Below, in pieces: positions 11,065-22,137 of a stretch of DNA of 64,000 nt (positions are counted from its first letter, which is position 1; each line of letters opens with the position of its first letter). A model generated the notes under the pieces. The model made no database searches. It was not told the origin of the DNA and saw only the letters and a program-made list of their open reading frames with translations. Position numbers and translations under genes: made by a program. This DNA is from Trichoderma breve (Eukaryota; Ascomycota; Sordariomycetes; Hypocreales; Hypocreaceae), in assembly GCF_028502605.1 (NCBI RefSeq), contig NC_079233.1, positions 558,001 through 622,000 on the forward strand, read 5' to 3'.

Positions 11065-13385
11065 ATGGTAAACTTGCCTTACATTGAGAACCCCCCACGC
11101 AAACGCCGGAGGCCTGCTGTAGCGTAAGAGTTTCAACACACTCGCGCACTTTCTTCACGCAACTGACAGAATTAGTTGCGTTGAATGTCGCCGACGGAAG
11201 GTCAAGTGTGACCGTGCTAAGCCTTGTGGCCCCTGTTATCAATCTGCCTTGACATGTTACTATCGCCCGCCATCCTTCTCGCAAAGCGGCCCTGCTCCCG
11301 CGCCCGCTCCCGCGCCCGCACAACAACCACTTCACAGCTCATTCCAGGGTACCAACCTGGCGGGATCTGTTAGTCTGCCGATGGATCAGAGGACTTCTCC
11401 AAGCTCTGGATTCAGTGACGAATCAAGGCCAAAGAGCGCTATTCAAGTCGATACACACCGGTCATCATCCAGTGTGGGAACTCAGAACCCATCAAACGTA
11501 TTGACAAGCAGTGACCCCGACTTTAGTAGCCCTGATCTTCTCTTTTTAGACGCTCAACAAGATGATGGACAGCATTTTATTTCAGTATCTCCACCAGCAG
11601 ATTCGTCTGCGACGGGTTGCGCGAAACACTTCAAAGAGCATACAATTGCCGGCGTATGTTGACAATTCTAGACCAAGTATCCAGTTTGCTAACGTCTTAA
11701 AGCTCGACCGATTAGGACTATTCAGCTCCATGAACGGTCAAATGACTGATCCAACTGGAGAATTTGCAGAAGTCCGGGGTATGCTAGAGAAGTGTTACCA
11801 CTATGCACGTGGCATCCAATCTATGCGCTCATCCAAGCGAGCACGACTTTCTTCCCTTATAGATGGACCTATCAAACTGCCCCGACGCAGCACTTGTGAC
11901 AAACTCATGCAAAACTATCTCCGCACGTTTGAGTCTACGATTCGCATACTTCACATTCCTTCGTTCAAAGCGGAATATGAGTCTTACTGGATCAACCCTT
12001 GGGGAGTGTCGGATGTGTTTTTGCGCAAGCTGATTCTGGTACTGGCCATTGGCACTTGTTTTATTGGCTACAGCGACGCGTACGATCCTCAGCTCCGGTC
12101 TATGGCTTCGACATGGACATACGACGCTCAGGCATGGTTGATGAGGGCTTTTGACGTACGAGGAGTAGACCTGGACATGCTGGAAGTATCTTGTTTATTA
12201 ATAACTGCGCGCAAAACAGATTTGGTAACTTCACAGTTGGACTGGATTTCGGTAGACTTCCCGCTGAGAATGGCACTGAGACTACAACTGCATAAGGAAC
12301 CCAGTATTCATTTCCCTCACCTATCGCAACTAGAAGCCGAGAGAAGGAGGCGACTATGGGCGGCCGTGTTGGAGAACTGTTTGCAATCATCACTCGATTC
12401 GGGCATTCCGATGTCGATTTCGAACGACGCATTTGATTGTCTGCCACCCGGGAACTTCAACGACGTCGATCTCCTCGAGGAAGGTCATACAGAGCCTGCA
12501 ACTGAAACGAGCGGCTTCACTGAGAGTACAATGTCCAATTTTTTGATGAAAACAATGCGTTTGAGGATGCGTATTGCGCAGTTTCTGAGTAGCTTGCAGC
12601 CAGAACTGAGTTATCATGAGGCACTGAAGCTTAGTGCTGATCTTGAGGCTCTCTGCCGGTCCCAGGAGAAGGACCTTCAACTCTTTACGACAAGAGCTGC
12701 GCCAGGTAGCGCAGTGCCGTCTGACTTTCAGAAGAAGCTACACAGCAGTCTTATTCGGCGTTGCCTCTTGGCTCTTCATGGAAGTTTTGCCTCGAAAGCG
12801 AAATTCGACCCCTTGTTTTATTTTTCTCATAAAGCCGCAACCGAAACGTCTCTTTTTCTACTCAAATACTTGTTATCAAGCCAGAAGAACAGCCATGCCA
12901 TGCCAGAGGATGACTTTTCTTTACTCATTATTTCTGGGTCCAGCATCATCATCAGCTTCTTGTGGGAAGCAACAGCTCATGTCTGTGCTGACGTTATCAA
13001 CAACATTACGGAGAGTCCGTTTCCACTTATCAGCAGTCTCTCACGCAGCGAATTGACACAAACTATCCAATGCGCTATCGATACCGCACGAAGCTGTCTT
13101 CGAGCTGGTGACACAGCGGTGGAACCCTTGGTGTTGTTTTCCTGTTCACTAGCACATATAAAATCAGTTTCAGAGGAAAAGCCTATTGATAAGAGCATCA
13201 TGGATGCAGCCAGGAGTAGTTTATTATTCTGTTATAAGGTTTTAGAGTCTGGATATAGAGAGGAAGGGCAGGACAGTCGCCTGGACATATCCATTGGTCG
13301 CCACGGGCTCGAGTTTCCCGATTACGATAGTGGAACTGACTTGTGGGACACTGTAGTCAATGCGCCCATTATGTTATTTGAGTGA
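11065..13385 (+). CDS. Zn2Cys6 transcription factor (probable pathway regulator 1)
   Basis: Predicted protein of 741 residues from exons 11065..11123, 11170..11653 and 11703..13385. A basic stretch (RKRRRP) precedes the zinc cluster C-x2-C-x6-C-x5-C-x2-C-x6-C at residues 23-49 (CVECRRRKVKCDR...). An Ala-Pro repeat (GPAPAPAPAPA) and a Ser-rich linker follow, then a fungal-specific MHR domain in the C-terminal two thirds (FDVRGVDLDMLEVSCLLITAR; LEAERRRRLWAAVLENC). The second intron is 49 nt if the AAG acceptor after the CTAAC branch site is used; the nearer CAG would give an implausible 31-nt intron in the same frame. It sits in the middle of the tailoring genes and probably activates them from the recurring CCGGGG/TCCCGG promoter elements. 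Confidence 0.88.
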
Positions 13386-13681
13386 GGCTAAAGCTATATG
13401 AATATGTAAAAATAGCTCTGATGGTTACATCAGTCTTTCGATATCTTTTTCACGTCCGATCTTAGATTTACTGGTTCGCTTAGATTTTAGGGTCGTATCT
13501 CGGGATGTGGGGATTGATGGAATTATTAGATATTTACTAGATTCGTCAAAAGTTTTAATCGCATTTATTCGTTCAGTTTACGCACGATACGCAAAGTATT
13601 TTACTTCAAGACGGCATGTGAACTCATATTTATCTTGATATATAACACTTAACTGCATTGACCCCAGCTACCGCAAGCTAA

Positions 13682-15056
13682 TCATCTTCGAAGCCTAACC
13701 TCCAGCAAGCTAGCCTGCTCTGAAATATCCGAAGCACCCTCAAAATCCGTGGGATTCCAGACCTTTACAAGCTCCAACTGAGCTTTGGCGAACAGTTCCG
13801 CAAATTGCTTCTCTGTGCGCTCCAGTGATCCAAATGAGACCATCATGATCAAGTCGGCAGTTGCAGAAGACAGGGAGGCGTTGGACTCTGGAATCACTGT
13901 TTCGTTGATAAGGAGAATTGACTCCGGTGTCATAGCTTCTCTAACTCTTTCCAGAATCTGAACAGCTTGCTTGTCGGGCCAATCATGAAGCACGGTTCGT
14001 AGATAGTAGCCCTTGGCGCCCTTGACAGGCTGCTCTTTGAAGAAATCATAGCCTTGAGCTTCAATCCCTGCGGGCAATTCCTTAATATCGTCAATCACTA
14101 CTGGGAGATCCTGCAGAATGAGCTTTCCAGACAGATTCGGGTATGCCTTCTGGAACGCAGTGATGTCTCCACCTTGGCTTCCGCCAACATCTACAAGCAG
14201 AGTTTGATCGGGCTTGACACCACCGAGCTTCTCTTCAACTGGGAAGAAAGTAAACCAGTTTCGGCCTTTTCTGCGATGGGAGATTGTCATGACAGTGTTG
14301 AAAGCTTTCTGGTAATAAGGTTTGGAGCCCAAGAATTCGAAATAGTTGTCCTTGGTATTAATGGCAAATTGGAAGGGGCCGTCATAAACATCATGTGGGC
14401 TTTTCCATCCCTTCTCCGCAAAGTACTCAGGGAGCTGTGATGCAATGACGAGAAAATGAGTGCTATAGATGCAACGTTTAGCATGTATTTAATCTGACGA
14501 ACAGTTGAACCGACTTACATGTGAATAACGGCTGCTGAAAGGGGCGATGATGAGACGTAGGAACCAGACAGCGGTGTTGCAACGAACCGACCGGGCTCTG
14601 GCTCTTTGAAAACATTCATAGCAGTCAAAAATCGAACAAAGCGTGCTGAAAAAAATTAGTTCCGATTATTCATTGAAGTGCACAGAAGATTGTATATCCA
14701 CTTACTAACTAGCAACTCATCAACGCCTGTGTCTTTTGCCAGCTGCTTGACGGTGATATTGTCTTGAGGCTGCTTTGCAGCAGCATCGAATAGTCCTGAA
14801 TCAACTGCAAGGCGAATAGCGATGGCTTGGTGACCCTACGTATGTGTCAGCTTCATTGCTTGTAATTACCCCTTTACAATCCACATACGGAGAAAACGAC
14901 TCTTATCGTTGTCTCAAACGGAGTCTCATATGAAGCCCTCAGTTTATCAACCGCGGCCAACAGTTGCTTCCTTTCACCGTCGTCAACACCAGCTGCACCC
15001 TGCTGGGCGGCCGCGTTGACTTGAGCGATAAGCTCTTTCACATTAACGTTCGCCAT
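13682..15056 (-). CDS. O-methyltransferase-fold protein (COMT type; possible pericyclase)
   Basis: Predicted protein of 401 residues from exons 14889..15056, 14706..14835, 14519..14645 and 13682..14462. The N-terminal half is the winged-helix dimerisation domain (ETTIRVVFSGHQAIAIRLAVDSG split by intron 1). It continues through HITHFLVIASQLPEYFAEKG, with His141 and His144. The C-terminal half is a SAM-binding Rossmann fold with LVDVGGSQGGD, QDLP, and LRTVLHDWPD, the position of the catalytic His in plant-type OMTs. Residues for ordinary O-methylation therefore seem intact. In 2-pyridone clusters, proteins of this same fold (LepI, IccD, PdxI) act as SAM-dependent pericyclases, so both roles must be considered. 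The gene is head to head with FAD monooxygenase 1. Confidence 0.88.
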
Positions 15057-16273
15057 TTCTGTATCACTAAGGCAAATGGTAGTTTAGGGTAAAGACGAGC
15101 AAACGACTATAACGCGGAGGTTTCTTGCAATACACTATTTAATGAACCTTCAATACTAGATAAAGAATTGCTCCCAAAATTTTCTGCTTCTGTAACCCCG
15201 AGCTGCCTCTACTTTTGGTGGCCGTGAAACGAAATCTCCGGCATCATCATCGATTGCTTAGCCACGGTGGGAGCAAGTTGCGTAGTAATCCGTTGTGTCC
15301 GAAGCACGGCCTGATCAACCGGGAATTCTAAGAATATGGCCGAGACATGGACATTTCACTGCCGGCATTTTCAATGACAGTCCGGGGTATACACACTAAG
15401 CCAAACCAGGCATACGGGAGCGATCCCATGCATACGAGTACTTGATTAAGCAGGTATTATAAAGAGCAGAGCTAAGAGTAAAAATTATATAATATTTCTG
15501 ACAACAATATGCTAACATATGATTAATTAAAATTATCAATTGAAATCTGTATCATTATTATTTGTTATGTCACATATGGAGTCGGCACTCGGTACTCCGT
15601 AGACACATCCTTGTTATGCGTTGTCAGAAGTCCCCGAATCCTTCGGTGATAAGCTTGGACAACTAGGGAAAGCAAAAGTCAGCCCGGGCCACCAATATGC
15701 ATGTCAAGCGCAGGTTGATCCAGTAGGCCATTGGTGGAATAACAGTATGGACGGTGAATACGGTAATCATGCAGTGGCGCATGTTTCCAAACATTGCCGA
15801 GACGCAGGCACTGATCCACAGCCATTACGTACTGTATCAAAGTGGATGTAAGTGTTCTAGACGGCGATATCAGATGAATTACGAACTTCTCGATGCAGAT
15901 AGGTGCCACGGCATAGGACGATCCTTGATTTAAAGCTGACATCCAAGCTAGAAAAATTGACAAAAACAAGAACAAAGTCGTCTGATTGCCAAACAAAATG
16001 TGTCAGGCCATTATGTTGAATATCCCGTATTTGGCCCTTGACCCGGAATATTGTGCCCCAGGGAGCCTTTCTGCAGGCGGACTGGCTTAGAGTAAAATGT
16101 GTGACTGGGAATCTGAAGACAATAGAGACATAATGACATAGGCCGCGAGATTGTTATAAGAGATGCAAGGGAATGTAATATTCACTGATATGTTCATTAC
16201 TAAGGACTCTATATTTACCTTGGACTGTAGAGATTGGCTTCTTCGTTAAAGAACAAAACTCGAGCTTAATAAA
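15057..16273. promoter_or_regulatory. Bidirectional promoter OMT-fold gene / FAD monooxygenase 1
   Basis: A 1.2-kb divergent intergenic region. It contains CCGGGGTAT at 15382..15390, CCGGGAATTC near 15320 (reverse complement GAATTCCCGG) and ACCCGGAATATT near 16040. These resemble elements in the other shared cluster promoters and are candidate regulator sites. An AT-rich block lies at about 15.48-15.56 kb. No gene is supported here. Confidence 0.45.
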
Positions 16274-17619
16274 ATGGCTGCTCCATCGGGAGATGCTTCA
16301 TCCCCGAAGCAAGTTCACATCCTGATCGTTGGTGCAGGCCTCACGGGCCTTATTCTAGCTCAAGCTATACGAAACTTCAATCAATCCGAAAAGAGCACTC
16401 AATCAGGTGTCAAGTACAGCTATTCCATATTTGAGCGAGACGACCATGCATTCGCACGTGGCGGTGGGTGGAGTCTGACGATTCACTGGGCTCTGACGGA
16501 TTTGCGGAACGTTCTCCCGCATGATATCATATCTCGTTTCGAGGACTGCTTGGTCAATCCCGAGGCTGCAGAGAAGGGAATACCTGGTAATTTCCAATAT
16601 CTGAACCTCAAGACTGGGGCAAGGCAGGAGGCATGGCCAATACCACTTGGTGCGGCTTCGAGAGTATCAAGAGAGAAATTGTTAGCCCTTTTGATGGAAG
16701 GACTTGATATCAAGGTATGGCATATACTTTTCGTGATTGAGTGTTAGTCTTAATAATTTGTCAGTGGTCAAAAGCTTTGGACACGATCAGCTACCCTTCA
16801 TCAACAACAGTTACAGCCCGGTTCACCGACGGAACCAGCGAAACAGGCAACCTGATCGTTGGTTGCGATGGATCAAGATCCGCAGTTAGACGCAACCTTT
16901 GCCCGACTACGCATCAAAATAACCGACTTCCGGTTCGCCTAATAGGCATGCGTGTCGAGTTCCCGGTCGAAAGGGTCCAGGTTTGTAAAGAGATTGACGT
17001 ACACTTCTTCCAAGGTGGTGATCCCGCCACCAATGTCTACTTTTGGTTCTCCTTTATCCACCTGCCACGACCGACGGACGATCTCAAAGTTGCTACATGT
17101 CAGATTATGCTAAGTTGGCCGTATCGAGCCGGCTTTCTGGGCCGAGCCGAGCCAACTGACATGCCCACTACAAATGGGGAGCGTCTGGCATGGCTTCGAT
17201 CTTTGGCTAGTGATTGGGCAGAGCCATTCCGTGGGATTGCTAACGACATTCCGGATGATACGGAACTCCGGGAAATTGTCCTAGAAGACTGGCCGCCCCA
17301 ACCAAACGGCTGGGATAACCATAATGGCACGGTAACTCTCGTGGGAGACGCAGCTCACGGCATGACCATGTTCCGAGGCGAAGCGGCGAACCATGGCGTG
17401 ATTGACGTGTCTGTCCTGACCAAGCTCTTGTTCAGCGACGATGTCTGTCAGCAAAAGGAGAATGCGTTGAGTTTAGCCGTCCAAGCTTACGAAGACGAAA
17501 TGATTGAGCGAACTCGCCCTGCGGTTCTCAAATCGAGACAGGCATGCATCGATGCAAACAACTACGAGTCTGTAAATGCTCAAAGCCCATTGATTGCAAA
17601 GCGAGTTGTCAGGGATTAA
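16274..17619 (+). CDS. FAD-dependent monooxygenase 1 (salicylate-hydroxylase-like)
   Basis: Predicted protein of 431 residues from exons 16274..16714 and 16765..17619, joined across a 50-nt intron with phase 0. The FAD dinucleotide motif is ILIVGAGLTG (residues 16-25), the DG motif is VGCDGSRSAVR and the GD motif is LVGDAAHGM. This is the class A flavin hydroxylase layout, lacking the C-terminal thioredoxin-like domain of monooxygenase 2. No membrane helix or signal peptide is seen. It would use NAD(P)H and oxygen to hydroxylate or oxidatively rearrange an electron-rich ring, plausibly the pyridone or an aryl side chain. It is transcribed divergently from the OMT-fold gene, so hydroxylation followed by methylation is an attractive inference. 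Confidence 0.88.
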
Positions 17620-18178
17620 GTTTTATTATAAAATTCGACATCTTATGTATTGGAATATGTGATAGCCAAGGATGTTCAAGGGGGAAACGTTGTCAGGTTA
17701 CATGTAGGGGTCAGGGATGCTTTAGGGATTCTGATTGTAATAGACTGCGTTTTTACTTATGTACCAGTGACAATCAAGCTACATGTGCTTTTCTCCTTTG
17801 GCAAGACGAAGTAACCCTGTGACAAACCGTGTGCCCAAGGGGTTTATAAGAGGATTCCATCACTGGACAAGATGAAGTAATATTCTTGATAATAATAGAT
17901 TATATATAATTAGGTTATATTTGCGTTCATAGTACTTGGCTAATAATATCTCATAGTACAAACAAGAGTCTGCCTGGCAACCTTGCCCTACCTCTTGTTT
18001 ATGAGTGTTTTCGCTAGTTCCCTATTCAATAAAAAGAGAACAACTTATTGAAGTGTAATAGTAACTTGTACTGTCGTTAAAACAATTGGTCATATCTCTT
18101 CATCTTCTACTAGTTTATGTAGTTTATATATAGAATACACTACTGACTCGTCCCTCCTTTTCGGCAGACTCAACAATC
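17620..18178. other. Convergent 3' intergenic region
   Basis: Lies between the 3' ends of FAD monooxygenase 1 (+) and the P450 (-). AT-rich near 17.88-17.92 and 18.11-18.14 kb, consistent with terminators and poly(A) sites of both genes. No gene seen. Confidence 0.5.
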
Positions 18179-20119
18179 TCAGTTCGGACTGAAAGTAACT
18201 GCAGCTGGTGTTGCTGCCAGAACTTCATCTTTTGGAGTCTCTAACGAGAATTTGTTCAAAACAGCAATGATAGTCAGCTTGAAAGTAATATCAGCGACGT
18301 GCTTTCCCAGGCATCTGCCAGAAGCACCACCAGCACCAAACTTCATGAATCCATATCGACATTTGCTTTGTGGGATCTCTTTGAACCGCTCCGGTCGAAA
18401 TTCCTGACCATCAGCGCCCCAGGTTACTGCTTCTTTATTGAGTCTCCCTGAATCAATCACGACAGCCGTGTTTGCAGGTACTTGATAACCACCAATAGTC
18501 TTTGCCACAGCTGTGCATTCGGGAAGAGAGAACCCTGCAATGATTAGAAAGATGACAAGATGTGAAAGTATCTTGACTCACAGAATGCGGGCGTGTGTCT
18601 CATGCTCTCCATGACTAGAAAATTGAGCAAAGAATCCGTCTTCGCGACATACTTGGCCAGATCAGAATCTTTGGCGGCCGTTTGAGAAATGACTTCTGAT
18701 CGTAAAGACTGCTGGAATGATTGATCTTCCGCCAAGCGCGTGAATAGTGTTTTCAAAACGGCTGCACTAATTTCGACGTTGGTGTATAGAATTTCATCGA
18801 CAGTGTGTAGAAACTGAGGTATGTAAGCAATCAGGCTTAAATAGATGATTTAACACATACCTCTAGTTCTTCCAACTCCTTGTTTTGATCAACTCCACGG
18901 TAAATTCGCTCAAGAGGGCAGTTGAGGTTTTGCTGTTCATATAGCTTGTGAGCGAGTGATACACCATAGACAGGAGGATGCGTACCTTTCTGGCCAGTGC
19001 AACTGCATCCAGGTTGAACTTCTTCCATTTTCGGTTATACTCATCCATACGTCTAGATGCTTTGCTTGGCAATAGGTTCCAGAACTTTGAAGTCAAACGC
19101 TGGTTTAGCAGCACATCATGCAAGATTTCCTCGTGCAATGAATTCATCTCAAGTAACTTCGAAAAGAACTAATGAAAGTGATGTATTAGTATCACCTCAG
19201 AATCAAGAAAGTTATAACGGTGAACTTACCTCTTCATTAAAAACCTGGCCATACAACTGCTGGGATACAATTTTGAAAGGCAGGAATTTGCCAACACTCT
19301 GCACATCAGTAGTGAATGATTTGCCCGCTGCTGGTTTTGATGATGGAGCTGCGTGTTTAACGAGCTGGTCGGCCCATTGATTCACGAGATCAAGAGTTCG
19401 TGGCATAGCCGCGACAGTGACCCGAAAAGCAAATTCTGGATCAAAATATTTTCGGATTATTTTCCAACGCTCTCCTGCTTGAACACCGACAGCATGGCCC
19501 AAAATTCTTTATGAAAAAGCAAATTAGCAAACGGAAGTTCACCGTCTCATACCGAAGCAAGCTTACCTTCCAAAATATGCGCCCATGTTGAGATTGGCTG
19601 GCTTTGGGTGATCTGATGACTAAATTAGTTGTAGTTGATACACTGGTAGAAAGTTTCATACGCTGAGTGTCATTCTTGTAAAAGTCTTTCAAGTGATCCG
19701 GTTGTGTAATGACAAGCTCCCTGGACTGGCCATTGTGAATCACGTATGGTGCATCACCAGCCAATTCTCTACCCTGTCTGGATAACTCTGCGCTGTGAAG
19801 TACATAATTTAGCTTAATTAAATCTTTAGGCACCACGATTGCGCCATATGAAAGAGTTTTCATACCTGAGCGCAAACTTCATTACGCGAGCATTGGTCTT
19901 GAGTTCCTTGATCGGTTTGCCATCTTTATCTCTAATTACACTGGACTATCGACGAGTGAGTAGTCATTCTCTCAGTTGGGCTCATGCTTAACATACTCGT
20001 CGAAGGAAAATTAAATGTACAATAGATGCAAAAATGATAAGAAGTACGCTTGATGAATATTTTTGTTCAGTGAAAAGGCCAGCAACATCAAGGCCTTGAG
20101 CCCAAGTGGCGTTTACCAT
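18179..20119 (-). CDS. Cytochrome P450 with atypical I-helix (candidate ring-expansion P450)
   Basis: Nine predicted exons give 499 residues: 19997..20119, 19866..19945, 19662..19792, 19567..19612, 19230..19506, 18986..19156, 18861..18944, 18582..18813 and 18179..18534. A membrane helix (SSVLLIIFASIVHLIFL) lies near the N-terminus. ExxR is ESMR; the haem loop is KFGAGGASGRCLGKHVAD with Cys456, one residue longer than usual. The I-helix reads DEILYTNVEISAAVL, lacking the common A/GGxD/ETT oxygen-activation motif; some cluster P450s, including ones I recall from 2-pyridone and gliotoxin pathways, share such a motif. The start at 20119 has strong context (ACCATGG); a 16-nt upstream exon beginning at 20226 is an alternative. 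It is head to head with the trans-ER, as expected for a core-pathway enzyme, perhaps the TenA-type tetramate-to-pyridone ring expansion. Confidence 0.85.
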
Positions 20120-20500
20120 GGTTGCTTGAGCATCAACCAAATCAAACAAACCTAAAACACAAAGGGATTGTTCTATTAGGATAGCAAAGGCAGCAAGTGG
20201 GAGAACATACCAAGAAATTGTAACATGAATCTCACCCGGGGTTAATGATTACCCCAGCTCGTCGAATTTTCCGTGATTCACGCCTGTCATGCATATCGAC
20301 CGGGGTCAATTCCCGGACCCTGCAAGGGCGAAGCAGCCACATGGCAAATTCCCGTCCAGGGCCGTTTTAGAGCCCGCTGAATGACATACAGCAAGCCGTC
20401 ATCTGTAGTTGCATCGATAAATACGTGCTGTTAAATGAAAATGGAAATGAAAATGGGAGATGTTAGTTAGTAGCCGTTCAACAGTGGCACAATATTGACA
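20120..20500. promoter_or_regulatory. Bidirectional promoter P450 / trans-ER with palindromic CCGGG elements
   Basis: The short shared promoter holds several inverted repeats. CCGGG-N7-CCCGG lies at 20300..20316. GGGGTTAATGATTACCCC lies at 20238..20255, immediately preceded by CC to make CCGGGG. TCCCGGACCCTGC (20311..20323) with CCACATGG (20337..20344) recurs almost unchanged upstream of the PKS-NRPS. AATTCCCGTCC lies near 20.35 kb. CCGGG-type half sites in inverted orientation are what a Zn2Cys6 dimer would bind; assignment to a particular regulator is inference. Confidence 0.5.
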
Positions 20501-21613
20501 ATGACCATTATCATCCCGGGCAGTCAGCGAGCACTAAAGGTTACCGGCCCTGGGCAATTCCAGGTGTCATCGGCCAATGCGATCCCCACTGTCGCCGATG
20601 ATGAAGTTTTGGTGAAAGTCGTGGCTGTGGCTATCAATCCTATAGATGGGAAATCGGCCGAGCTCTCACCCACCGCAGGGGCAACTTCAGGATGCGATTT
20701 TGCTGGCTCTGTGGTGCAGCTCGGAAGTAACATCACCAAGCCGCTGAAGTTGGGAGACAGAGTCTGCGCCTGTATCTTTGGAAACAACCCAGAGCGCCTG
20801 GACAATGGGGCGTTCTCAGAGTTTGTCGCCGTGCCAGCGGACCTGGTGCTCAAGATTCCTGATTCAATGTCCTACCAAACGGCAGCGACTCTTGGAGTAG
20901 CGGTTGCAACTGTAGGAATGGCGCTTTACTACTCTCTCAAACTGCCATCGCCTTTATCCCTAAAGAGCGAATCCAGATATTTTCTGGTATACGGAGCGAG
21001 TACAGCAATGGGAACTATGGCTATCCAGATGGCTGTGATGTAAGTGGTCTCAGATTTTGCTTCACCGCGGCACTCTAACACCAATTCAAGGTCCGGTTTC
21101 TCACCCATAGCCATATGTTCTCCTCGGAACTACGATCTAGTCAAGTCGCTCGGCGCTGTCGCTACTTTTGACTACCATTCGCCCTCGTGTGGCAGCGAAA
21201 TTCACGATTTCACAAATGATACGCTGGTTTACGCTCTCGATTGCATCGCTGACACATCATCAATGACTATCTGCTATAAAGCCATTGGATCTGCAGGTGG
21301 ACACTATCTGAGCTTGGATCCGTTCCCTATCCGTTGCCACACTCGGAGGAGTATCAAGCCAAACTGGATAAGCACGTTGACCATGTTTAACCAGGCAGTC
21401 AATTGGCAAATTGGGTATCGTAAGGAAGCGAAACCAAAGGACCGGGCGTTTGGACATGAATGGTTTAAAACAGCGCAGGAGTTATTAGACAATGGTCATG
21501 TCAAGCCTCATCCTTTCAGGGAGATGACTGGCGGGCTTGATGGCATTGTCGACGGAATAGCACAAGTACGTAAGTCGGAAGTTTCAGCAACGAAGCTGGT
21601 ATATACAATTTGA
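20501..21613 (+). CDS. Trans-acting enoyl reductase (MDR family)
   Basis: Predicted protein of 353 residues from exons 20501..21039 and 21091..21613 (51-nt intron). It has a GroES-like domain (DDEVLVKVVAVAINPIDGK; GCDFAGSVVQLGSN), then a Rossmann domain with YGASTAMGTMAIQMA for NADPH, then the typical ICSPRNYDLVKSLGA and the C-terminal GGLDGIVDGIAQVR. Length and motifs match the trans-ER partners of fungal highly reducing PKS and PKS-NRPS enzymes (LovC, TenC, ApdC). The PKS-NRPS in this cluster has no working ER domain, so this protein should reduce chosen enoyl intermediates on its ACP and so influence chain programming. It is adjacent to the atypical P450 and about 6 kb from the synthase. 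Confidence 0.9.
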
Positions 21614-22137
21614 CTTTAAGACGTAAATTTTGAGCAATATTCTATAAATTTGATCATTATTGGACATTTAATTAGTCTGCAAATGAATTTTGAGCCCTGG
21701 TTCCACCACGGCACTCTCAATAAATGTTAAACAACGCAATAAGTCGTATTCTGATCGACCGTTACATCTGTTATTGGTCGTTCGATCTGGCAAAGCATGA
21801 AATAACCATCAGGGTAGCCAACCCGCAGATCAATATCCGAAAAGAGAAGATCAAGCAGGACATAACAACAAGACCCCATGACGATAAACGATGTAGGTGC
21901 AGTATGGGTAGTATTCTTCAAAGCCAAGAATGGTTCGATAGATCAAAGCAACCGAGATATACGGAGTAGGAGCGTGGTTCTAGTCCGGGTGCCTGGCAAA
22001 ATTCCGTCCGTAGGCCGTGCCCGGGACGGGAAATTCAGATCCTTCTCCACAACTGCTCTGCTTAAACATAAATTCTGGGGTTATTCATCAGCCTATTGGC
22101 GACTTTGCGACTAGATCTCTATTGATACAAGATCAAG
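21614..22137. promoter_or_regulatory. Promoter region of FAD monooxygenase 2
   Basis: A 0.5-kb spacer in tandem orientation (trans-ER to monooxygenase 2). It contains CCCGGGACGGGAAATTC at about 22020..22036 and ATTCCGTCCG near 22.0 kb, related to the AATTCCCGTCC element in the P450/trans-ER promoter. No gene is supported; small open frames are chance. Confidence 0.4.

Noticed and set aside
11654..11684. 31-nt intron in regulator 1 ending at CCAG
   Set aside because: Too short for fungal splicing; the 49-nt alternative with a CTAAC branch site keeps the same frame.
15057..16273. Small frames in the OMT/FMO1 promoter (15621..15996)
   Set aside because: They overlap each other on opposite strands and lack coding character.
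20495..20500. Upstream TTG start for the trans-ER
   Set aside because: A normal ATG follows at 20501 with the conserved N-terminus; fungi rarely initiate at TTG.
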